Of a stretch of DNA of 5,389 nucleotides, positions 1 through 5,389 are shown piece by piece. How positions within the stretch are numbered: the first letter of the stretch is position 1; every line of letters starts with the position of its first letter. The position numbers were made by a program, and so were the translations under genes. Source of the stretch: an uncultured Thalassospira sp. (GTDB taxonomy: Bacteria > Pseudomonadota > Alphaproteobacteria > Rhodospirillales_A > Thalassospiraceae); the NCBI GenBank assembly GCA_946885765.1, contig CAMPHD010000252.1, positions 1 to 5,389 on the forward strand, in the 5' to 3' direction. The notes beneath the pieces are model-generated. The model worked only from the letters and a program-made list of their open reading frames with translations, had not been told where the DNA came from and ran no database searches.

Positions 1-17
1 TCTGCTTCTGGCAATGA

Positions 18-2117
18 TCAGGCGCGATAGCCGATGCGCAGATTGCCCCATTGTTCGCCATTCACAACAATCGGGATGTCGCATTCCTTCATGAACACGA
101 CTTCCGATCCCATGTCGCGGAAATAGGTCTGCAACAGTTTGGGTTTGGTATTGCGTGCGGCCATCAGGCCCGCCCGGTCGTCAAAGATACGGCGGTTGCG
201 GCAATTGCCCATGTTCCATGCCGGTTCACCGGGGCGCTGTGGCTGGCTGTAGACCTTGTTATGGGTCGGCAGGAAGCCGTTGATATCCACCCCGGCGGCA
301 AAGACAATATGTTTGTCCTTTTGCAGGATTTCTTCCTGCAAGGGGGTGAAATGCCGGTCTGTGAACGGGATATAGGGCGTCATGAACTGTATCGGGTCGG
401 TGCCGTCAATCGGTTCATAGCGGGGGCGGAACAGATCTTCTTTTCTGATCTCGCCATTGCGGATGCCGTTTTCCAGTACCTTTGCCAGTTGGGCCGCCAA
501 TGGTGCGCCCAGTTCGGCGATCTTGTTGTCGTGATCGCGGGTTTTTTGCAAAAGCCCCATGATCGTGCGGTTGGCTTCTTCGTCCAGTTCGGTGAACTGG
601 ACATGCGATCCCAGATTTGAAACCGCCTTCAGGATGCCGTGCAAACGGGTGCTGCCATCAAGCAGGATCGAAACCGGTTTGCCATTGTCCTGATCGCTGG
701 CCTTGATGCGGGCCAGAAGACCGGCCACCGACATATCGGCGGTAACGCCCTTGCGTTTGTCGCCATTGCCGAAATCCATTTCGATATCAACGGCAATCGG
801 AACGCGTTCCTGATTGCGGCGGTTGCTGGTGTCTGCCGAACGCAGAACAACGCGGAACCGGTTTTCCATCTCGTTGATATCCTTGCGGATATTCGATGCC
901 AGAATGCGCAGGTTTTCGGATGTCTTGCTGGCGTTGTGTGATCTTTCGCTGGCCAGTGCGATGTCGCTGGAAATGCCCTGCATGTGGGTGGACACTTCCT
1001 GGGCGCTGGTTGAAATCTCGCTGATGGCGGCGGTTTGCTGCTGAACCGATGAGGCGATATCCGATGACAACTGGCTGACTTCGTCAATCGCGCCGCCAAT
1101 GCCCTCGATCGCGCCGACCGCCTCGGATGTGGCGTTCTGAATGGCGGTGATCTGGGCGTTGATATCGGAAATGGCCTTTTCGGTTTGCGATGCGAGGTTC
1201 TTGACCTCGTTTGCCACAACCGCAAAGCCCTTGCCGGCATCGCCTGCGCGGGCGGCCTCGATGGTTGCGTTGAGCGCCAGCATCTTTGTCTGATCGGAAA
1301 TGCGTTTGACGATATCGACGACCTTGCCGATCTCGCTTGCGGTGTCTGACAGGCTGTTCATCGTGACCGATGTTTCCTGTGCGCGGGTCACGGCCTGACT
1401 GGCGATATCGTTGGTTTTGTGGATGCGATCCGCAATTTCCTCGCTTGATGCCTGCAATTCCTCGGTCGCGGAGGCAACGGTGGACACATTGTTGCTGGCA
1501 ATGGCGGTGGTCGATGTGATCCGTTCGACCAGTTCCGACAGATCATGCGCATCGGATGCCATGATTTGCGCCACGTCATTGGTGCGACCGGCCTGAAAAC
1601 CGACTTCGGCGATCATGTTATCGGTTTCGCGTTCGATGATTTCCGACATCGACTGGATTTCCGATGCCGAACGGCCCTGTGCGGATTTACGTTCCGCCTT
1701 GGCCATCAGGCAGGCCATATCCCCCATCAGCACCGAACGGCAGGCATCCAGCACGCCGGGATCGCGTCTGCCGCGTCCCTCGGAGGCCGCCAGTCGGGCA
1801 AAATTTTCGATTGTGTTGTGGTAGGCCTGAACGATGCGGCTTGCCGGGGTGCCGACAATGGCATCGGCCAGAATGTGATCGGCAAAGCAGGCATCAAAAT
1901 CCGATCCGCTGCTGGCAGCCATCAATGTGCGCAGGCGTTTTGCCAGTGCGCTGACATGGGCTTTCGGATCGAGCGGATTGCGGCTGTTCTGACCTGTGCC
2001 AAACAGCTCGGCCAGAAGGCTTTCGGCGAGCTTGTCGGCATGTTTGTCAAAAATCTCGCGCGCGGCGTTTGCACGCGTAAAAATTGTATTTTCCGGTGAT
2101 GCAGACGCGTGATTCAT
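18..2117 (-). CDS. Soluble methyl-accepting chemotaxis protein with PilZ domain and C-terminal sensor-like domain
   Basis: A 699-residue chemoreceptor that should signal to CheA/CheW. No hydrophobic stretch is long enough to cross the membrane and there is no signal peptide, so it should be cytosolic. Residues 1-150 are a mostly helical region of unclear family. Residues about 200-415 are the MCP signalling coiled coil, with the conserved hairpin tip around 274-309 ([14 protein letters not shown], then [15 protein letters not shown]). Glu/Gln-rich pairs near 219-227 and 359-361 are possible methylation sites. Residues about 430-515 are a PilZ domain with R434-x3-R438 and D461-x-S-x2-G466, the known c-di-GMP-binding motifs. 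Residues about 560-699 form a globular domain with [25 protein letters not shown] and WGNLRIGY. The ATG at 2117 has a good ribosome site upstream. There is no C-terminal NWETF-type CheR tether. The receptor class is certain; the input signal is unknown. Confidence 0.95.
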   Translation of the reverse strand: MNHASASPENTIFTRANAAREIFDKHADKLAESLLAELFGTGQNSRNPLDPKAHVSALAKRLRTLMAASSGSDFDACFADHILADAIVGTPASRIVQAYHNTIENFARLAASEGRGRRDPGVLDACRSVLMGDMACLMAKAERKSAQGRSASEIQSMSEIIERETDNMIAEVGFQAGRTNDVAQIMASDAHDLSELVERITSTTAIASNNVSTVASATEELQASSEEIADRIHKTNDIASQAVTRAQETSVTMNSLSDTASEIGKVVDIVKRISDQTKMLALNATIEAARAGDAGKGFAVVANEVKNLASQTEKAISDINAQITAIQNATSEAVGAIEGIGGAIDEVSQLSSDIASSVQQQTAAISEISTSAQEVSTHMQGISSDIALASERSHNASKTSENLRILASNIRKDINEMENRFRVVLRSADTSNRRNQERVPIAVDIEMDFGNGDKRKGVTADMSVAGLLARIKASDQDNGKPVSILLDGSTRLHGILKAVSNLGSHVQFTELDEEANRTIMGLLQKTRDHDNKIAELGAPLAAQLAKVLENGIRNGEIRKEDLFRPRYEPIDGTDPIQFMTPYIPFTDRHFTPLQEEILQKDKHIVFAAGVDINGFLPTHNKVYSQPQRPGEPAWNMGNCRNRRIFDDRAGLMAARNTKPKLLQTYFRDMGSEVVFMKECDIPIVVNGEQWGNLRIGYRA

Positions 2118-2124
2118 AAAAACG

Positions 2125-2133
2125 TCTCTCCCT
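2125..2133 (-). promoter_or_regulatory. Ribosome binding site of the chemoreceptor gene
   Basis: Read on the minus strand this is AGGGAGAGA. Its GGAG core ends 10 bases before the ATG at 2117-2115, a suitable spacing, and it supports that ATG as the start. Confidence 0.7.
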
Positions 2134-2231
2134 ATTTCCCCTTCGGCACATCAGGCCGCACAGGCTTCGATTTTTCGATTTTTTACCTGTTGATTAAAGT
2201 GATGTTACCACCGCAGGGTAGGTATACAGAT

Positions 2232-2237
2232 ATCATA
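2232..2237 (-). promoter_or_regulatory. Possible -10 element for the chemoreceptor gene (weak)
   Basis: The minus strand reads TATGAT, four of six matches to the sigma-70 -10 consensus, in an AT-rich stretch about 115 bases before the chemoreceptor start. I see no convincing -35 box at 15-17 bases upstream, where the sequence runs into the tail of the mcd terminator. No sigma-28 or sigma-54 pattern was found either. Some promoter is expected between 2118 and 2259 because of the terminator upstream, but this exact placement is tentative. Confidence 0.2.
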
Positions 2238-2249
2238 CTTTAGGTTGAT

Positions 2250-2281
2250 ACAAGAAAGAGGCCCGTCAAGGTTGACGGGCC
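2250..2281 (-). terminator. Intrinsic terminator downstream of mcd
   Basis: A perfect 10-base inverted repeat, GGCCCGTCAA (2260-2269) and TTGACGGGCC (2272-2281), can form a GC-rich stem; in practice about 8 pairs close around a small loop. On the minus strand the stem is followed directly by the T-rich tail TCTTTCTTGT. It lies about 80 bases after the mcd stop codon. Orientation and tail fit Rho-independent termination of the ccr-mcd transcript, which separates it from the chemoreceptor gene. Confidence 0.8.
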
Positions 2282-2359
2282 AAGTTTGCCCAAGTTTTTC
2301 ACCGGGGCCACGGTTCGCTGGAACAGGAACTAAGCGAGACGTTCGGGCAGCGGCCCCGT

Positions 2360-4027
2360 CTATCGGCCCAAAAGGCCGCGGGTCACGACCTGCGCCTGTA
2401 TTTCGGCCGCCCCTTCGAAAATGTTCAGGATGCGGGCATCGCACAGGACGCGGCTGATCTGGTATTCAAGGGCGTAGCCATTGCCGCCATGGATCTGAAG
2501 CGCGTTATCGGCGTTCGACCATGCAACACGTGCGCCCAGAAGCTTTGCCATGCCCGCCTCGATATCGCAGCGGATATCCTGATCTTTCTCGATGGCGGAA
2601 AAATAGGTCAACTGACGGGCGATCATGGTTTCAACCACCATCCAGGCGATTTTGCCGTAAACTCGCGGGAAGCTGTAAAGCGGATTGGAAAACTGGATGC
2701 GGTCCTGCGCATAGCGCATCCCGATTTCAAGCGCGTTCTGGGCAACGCCAACGGCACGTGCGGCGGTCTGGATGCGGGCCGATTCAAAGGTTGCCATCAA
2801 TTGTTTGAAGCCCTGACCTTCATCGCCGCCCAGAAGGTTTTCCGCAGGGACTTCGAAGCCATCAAAGGACAGCTCGTATTCCTTCATGCCGCGATAGCCA
2901 AGCACCTCGATCTCGCCGCCGCTCATGCCCTTGGCCGGGAACGGATCATTTTCCGTGCCGCGTGGCTTTTCGGCAAGCAGCATGGAAAGCCCGCGATACC
3001 CGGTTTCATCGGGGTTGGTGCGCGCCAGAAGCGTCATCAGGTCAGACCGGGCGGCATGGGTGATCCATGTTTTATTTCCGGTGACCTTATAGATATCGCC
3101 ATCCTTGATCGCACGCGTGCGCAGGTGGGCCAGATCCGATCCGTTATTGGGTTCGGTAAACACCGCGGTTGGCAGGATTTCACCCGATGCCAGTTTCGGC
3201 AGGTAATGTTGCTTTTGCGCGTCGGTTCCGCCAAGGCGGATCAGTTCGGCGGCAATTTCGGACCGGGTGCCGAGCGAGCCGACCCCGATATAGCCGCGCG
3301 AGAGTTCCTCGGTCACGACGCACATCGCGGTTTTGCCCATGCCAAGTCCGCCGAATTCTTCGGGGATGGTCAGGCCGAAAACGCCCAGTTCGGACATCTC
3401 GTTGACGATTTCAATCGGGATCAGTTCGTCGCGTTCGTGCCAGCCATGGGCGTGCGGGCTGACCTTTTCGTCGACAAAGCGCCGGAACTGATCGCGCACC
3501 ATATCAAGGGTTTCGTCTTCAAGCCCGGTTTCACCAAACCGGCCTGTATCAAGGCTGTCCTTGATCTGGTCGGCAATCGCGCGCCGGGTGGCGTCGCTGT
3601 TGCCCATGGCTGATAAGGTCGTGACTGCGCGGCTGCCGCCAAAGGCCGCAATCGTATCGCCGGGAACGCCAAGTGTTGAAAGGCGGATAAACTCGCCCTG
3701 CGACATTGGAATGCCGCCCTGTATCTGTGCCAGATATTCGCCAAATGCCGCCTGCAGGATCAATTGTTCAAGCGTTCCGAACTTTCCCTGTGCCGCAAGG
3801 CGTTCAGACCATGCCTTCATCTGCTTTAGGGCGGTGACATAGGTTGAAAACCATGCAAAGCCGTGGGCGGCATACTGGTTTTCATCCAGTGCAGTGGCAT
3901 CGATCTTGCCATCCACCGTCACGATTTCGCGCATCGCGGTTTCGGCGGCCTGATGCACCGGGGCAAGGGCCGCCAGCGCATCGTCGCAAAGCCGGGTCAG
4001 TTCGGGCAGCAGGGCTTTATCGGTCAT
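2360..4027 (-). CDS. mcd: Methylsuccinyl-CoA dehydrogenase (acyl-CoA dehydrogenase family)
   Basis: A 555-residue FAD enzyme that oxidises (2S)-methylsuccinyl-CoA to mesaconyl-CoA in the ethylmalonyl-CoA pathway, in the cytosol. It has an N-terminal extension of about 170 residues before the usual acyl-CoA dehydrogenase core, as is typical of Mcd; ordinary family members have about 390 residues. The core contains TEPNNGSD (291-298), KTWITHAARSD (319-329), the second family signature beginning QIHGGNGY (511-518), and IFEGAAEIQ (536-544), whose E538 sits where the catalytic base of the family lies. The frame stays open upstream to 4156. I chose the ATG at 4027 because an AGGA lies 8 bases before it, the protein then begins like other Mcds, and the upstream stretch codes for nothing recognisable. 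It follows ccr by 154 bases on the same strand. Substrate specificity is inferred from overall similarity, the extension and the ccr neighbour. Confidence 0.92.
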   Translation of the reverse strand: MTDKALLPELTRLCDDALAALAPVHQAAETAMREIVTVDGKIDATALDENQYAAHGFAWFSTYVTALKQMKAWSERLAAQGKFGTLEQLILQAAFGEYLAQIQGGIPMSQGEFIRLSTLGVPGDTIAAFGGSRAVTTLSAMGNSDATRRAIADQIKDSLDTGRFGETGLEDETLDMVRDQFRRFVDEKVSPHAHGWHERDELIPIEIVNEMSELGVFGLTIPEEFGGLGMGKTAMCVVTEELSRGYIGVGSLGTRSEIAAELIRLGGTDAQKQHYLPKLASGEILPTAVFTEPNNGSDLAHLRTRAIKDGDIYKVTGNKTWITHAARSDLMTLLARTNPDETGYRGLSMLLAEKPRGTENDPFPAKGMSGGEIEVLGYRGMKEYELSFDGFEVPAENLLGGDEGQGFKQLMATFESARIQTAARAVGVAQNALEIGMRYAQDRIQFSNPLYSFPRVYGKIAWMVVETMIARQLTYFSAIEKDQDIRCDIEAGMAKLLGARVAWSNADNALQIHGGNGYALEYQISRVLCDARILNIFEGAAEIQAQVVTRGLLGR

Positions 4028-4035
4028 CGGTCTGA

Positions 4036-4039
4036 TCCT
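4036..4039 (-). promoter_or_regulatory. Ribosome binding site of mcd
   Basis: The minus strand reads AGGA, 8 bases before the ATG at 4027-4025. This decides the start in favour of 4027 over the longer open frame that begins at 4156. Confidence 0.65.
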
Positions 4040-4082
4040 ATGGTTCGGTCCATCTGGTGCATGAAGCAGACTATCATTTTTG

Positions 4083-4101
4083 TCCTGCCGGTTCGGCAAG
4101 A
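4083..4101 (-). repeat. Short inverted repeat in the mcd leader
   Basis: TGCCG (4086-4090) and CGGCA (4094-4098) are separated by GTT. In the minus-strand RNA the stem extends to about 8 pairs with one G-U pair. It lies about 55-75 bases before the mcd start. No T-run follows, so it is not an obvious terminator; an operator or an RNA hairpin is possible. Confidence 0.35.
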
Positions 4102-4117
4102 ATTGAAAAGTGGCGAC

Positions 4118-4133
4118 CCCGATGCAGATCGGG
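4118..4133 (-). repeat. Short inverted repeat, weak terminator candidate after ccr
   Basis: CCCGAT (4118-4123) and ATCGGG (4128-4133) form a perfect 6-base stem with a 4-base loop, about 50 bases after the ccr stop. On the minus strand a T-containing stretch (CTTTT) appears only about 8 bases after the stem, so termination here would be partial at best. Confidence 0.35.
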
Positions 4134-4160
4134 CGAGAACGCATCAGGGCCACCAACGGT

Positions 4161-4195
4161 CAGTCGACGCTTTATGTGGGCTTAGGCGTCGACTG
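4161..4195 (-). repeat. Ten-base perfect inverted repeat enclosing the ccr stop codon
   Basis: CAGTCGACGC (4161-4170) and GCGTCGACTG (4186-4195) are exact reverse complements with a 15-base loop. The upstream arm in the RNA is the coding sequence of the last residues of Ccr, and the TAA stop (4184-4182) lies in the loop. No T-run follows, so it does not look like a classical intrinsic terminator. A role in mRNA 3'-end stability or in coupling translation to downstream expression is possible. Confidence 0.6.
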
Positions 4196-5389
4196 CTTCT
4201 TCAAGGGTTCGCATGCCCGGGCGTTTGGCCTGAACCAGAACGGCCATGTTTCCGGGTTTGTGTTCGTTGCGCATCATCTTCATATGTGCGCGCGGAATGT
4301 CGTCCCAGCCCAGCACTTCGGACATGCTGGGATCAATGCGCCGTTCAATCACAAGCTTGTTGGCCTGGGCTGCCTGTTTCAGGTTGGCAAAGTGGCTGCC
4401 CTGAATGCGTTTCTGGCGCATCCAGACAAAGCGCGCATCGAATGTCAGGTTAAAGCCCGTGGTCCCGGCACAGAACACGACCATACCGCCGCGTTTGACC
4501 ACGTTGCACGATACGGGGAAGGTCTGTTCACCGGGATGTTCAAAGACGATATCAACGTCATTGCCCTTGCCGGTGATATCCCAGATCGCCTTGCCGAATT
4601 TGCGGACTTCTTTCATATAGTCGCCAAATTCCGGGCCATTCACGGTTGGTAACTGGCCCCAGCAATTGAAATCCTTGCGATTGATCACGGCCTTCGCACC
4701 AAGGCCCAGCACGAAATCGCGTTTGCTTTCATCCGAAATCACGCCAATCGCATTGGCACCCGCCGTGGTGATCAGCTGGATCGCCATTGATCCAAGGCCA
4801 CCCGAGGCCCCCCACACCAGAACATTATGGCCCGGCCGCAGGATATGCGGGCGATGGCCAAACAGCATGCGGTATGCGGTGGCAAGGGTCAGCGTGTAGC
4901 ACGCACTTTCTTCCCATGTCAGGTGTTTGGGGCGCGGCATAAGCTGCTGCGCCTGCACGCAGGTGAACTGCGCAAATGATCCGTCCGGTGTCTCGTAACC
5001 CCAGATGCGCTGGGTCGGGGACAGCATCGGGTCACCGCCGTTGCATTCCTCGTCATCGCCGTCATCCTGATTGCAGTGAATGACGACTTCATCTCCGACT
5101 TTCCAGCGCGTGACCTTTGACCCGACCGCCCAGACAATGCCCGACGCGTCCGAGCCCGCGATATGATAGGGCAGGTCATGCACGTCAAAGACCGAGATCG
5201 GCTTGCCGAGCGACGCCCACACACCATTATAGTTCACGCCTGCCGCCATCACGAGGACAAGAACCTCGTGACTGTCGGGCTGAATGACCGGCAGGACTTC
5301 GCATTGCATGGCGGTATCGGGTTCGCCATGACGTTCGCGGCGAATGGCCCAGCCATACATATTCTTTGGCACATGGCCCAGTGGTGGAA
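4182..5389 (-). CDS. ccr: Crotonyl-CoA carboxylase/reductase, 5' end beyond the window
   Basis: This enzyme uses NADPH and CO2 to convert crotonyl-CoA to (2S)-ethylmalonyl-CoA, the committed step of the ethylmalonyl-CoA pathway. It belongs to the medium-chain dehydrogenase/reductase superfamily. About 400 residues are visible. Counting from the Val codon at 5372 as 1, the sequence shows AAGVNYNGVW (43-52), IAGSDASGIVW (71-81), HCNQDDGDDEECNGGDP (99-115), WGYETPDGS (124-132), the nucleotide-binding WGASGGLGS (187-195), FEHPGE (277-282) and GSHFANLKQ (325-333). These match alphaproteobacterial Ccr almost word for word. The GTG at 5372 is not the start: the frame stays open to the window edge, and the preceding residues (PPLGH) also match Ccr. 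About 25-35 N-terminal residues are missing. Its stop lies within a hairpin, 154 bases before mcd. Confidence 0.97.
   Translation of the reverse strand, partial: PPLGHVPKNMYGWAIRRERHGEPDTAMQCEVLPVIQPDSHEVLVLVMAAGVNYNGVWASLGKPISVFDVHDLPYHIAGSDASGIVWAVGSKVTRWKVGDEVVIHCNQDDGDDEECNGGDPMLSPTQRIWGYETPDGSFAQFTCVQAQQLMPRPKHLTWEESACYTLTLATAYRMLFGHRPHILRPGHNVLVWGASGGLGSMAIQLITTAGANAIGVISDESKRDFVLGLGAKAVINRKDFNCWGQLPTVNGPEFGDYMKEVRKFGKAIWDITGKGNDVDIVFEHPGEQTFPVSCNVVKRGGMVVFCAGTTGFNLTFDARFVWMRQKRIQGSHFANLKQAAQANKLVIERRIDPSMSEVLGWDDIPRAHMKMMRNEHKPGNMAVLVQAKRPGMRTLEEAVDA

Noticed and set aside
51..620. Plus-strand open frame (189 codons) opposite the chemoreceptor C-terminus
   Set aside because: It mirrors the real gene and has no recognisable domains of its own.
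2168..2184. Tandem CGATTTTT repeat in the chemoreceptor leader
   Set aside because: Two copies of an 8-base AT-rich unit; too short to support a regulatory or repeat call.
2118..2259. c-di-GMP riboswitch upstream of the PilZ chemoreceptor
   Set aside because: I looked because of the PilZ domain, but the leader shows no recognisable riboswitch core and no extended stem structure.
2303..2358. CGGGGCC / GGCCCCG inverted repeat just after mcd
   Set aside because: Only 7 bases per arm with a 42-base spacer and no T-run; probably chance, and the terminator at 2250-2281 is far better.
2205..2444. 79-codon minus-strand frame spanning the mcd terminator
   Set aside because: It starts out of frame inside mcd, runs through the terminator hairpin and has low-complexity composition without any family likeness.
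2489..3613. Long plus-strand open frame (374 codons) antisense to mcd
   Set aside because: It lies wholly inside mcd, its translation resembles no family I recognise, and the opposite strand encodes an unmistakable dehydrogenase. Long antisense frames are common in GC-biased genes.
4028..4156. 43-codon in-frame extension upstream of mcd
   Set aside because: It has no ribosome site, unlike the ATG at 4027, and its translation looks like non-coding leader; the added residues do not resemble an Mcd N-terminus.
5370..5372. GTG as start codon of ccr
   Set aside because: The frame is open upstream to the edge and the residues just before it (PPLGH) match the Ccr family, so this is an internal valine and the gene is cut by the window.

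Overview
The window carries three genes, all on the minus strand, in moderately GC-rich DNA. In transcription order (right to left) they are the 3' part of ccr (crotonyl-CoA carboxylase/reductase, running off the right edge), mcd (methylsuccinyl-CoA dehydrogenase), and a gene for a soluble methyl-accepting chemotaxis protein. The protein sequences and the ccr-mcd pairing point to an alphaproteobacterium. A Rhodospirillales-type organism (Thalassospira or a relative) is my best guess, but the genus is inferred from general resemblance only.

Right part (about 2360-5389): ccr and mcd encode two diagnostic enzymes of the ethylmalonyl-CoA pathway, which assimilates acetyl-CoA in organisms lacking isocitrate lyase. 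Ccr reductively carboxylates crotonyl-CoA to ethylmalonyl-CoA. After epimerase and mutase steps (genes not in the window), Mcd oxidises methylsuccinyl-CoA to mesaconyl-CoA. The 154-bp gap between the genes holds three inverted repeats, the strongest of which encloses the ccr stop codon in its loop. About 80 bp after mcd lies a convincing intrinsic terminator that closes the metabolic unit.

Left part (18-2117): a 699-residue chemoreceptor with no transmembrane segment. In order it has an N-terminal helical region, the MCP signalling hairpin, a PilZ domain with both c-di-GMP-binding motifs, and a C-terminal globular domain with strongly patterned motifs that is probably a sensor. It is separated from mcd by the terminator, so it is probably transcribed on its own, and nothing in the sequence ties it functionally to the carbon pathway.

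No RNA genes, mobile elements, CRISPR arrays or foreign-looking DNA were seen. The metabolic genes are well known. The parts most worth a second look are the chemoreceptor's domain arrangement and the hairpin at the ccr stop codon. I did not find clear evidence for a wholly new system.
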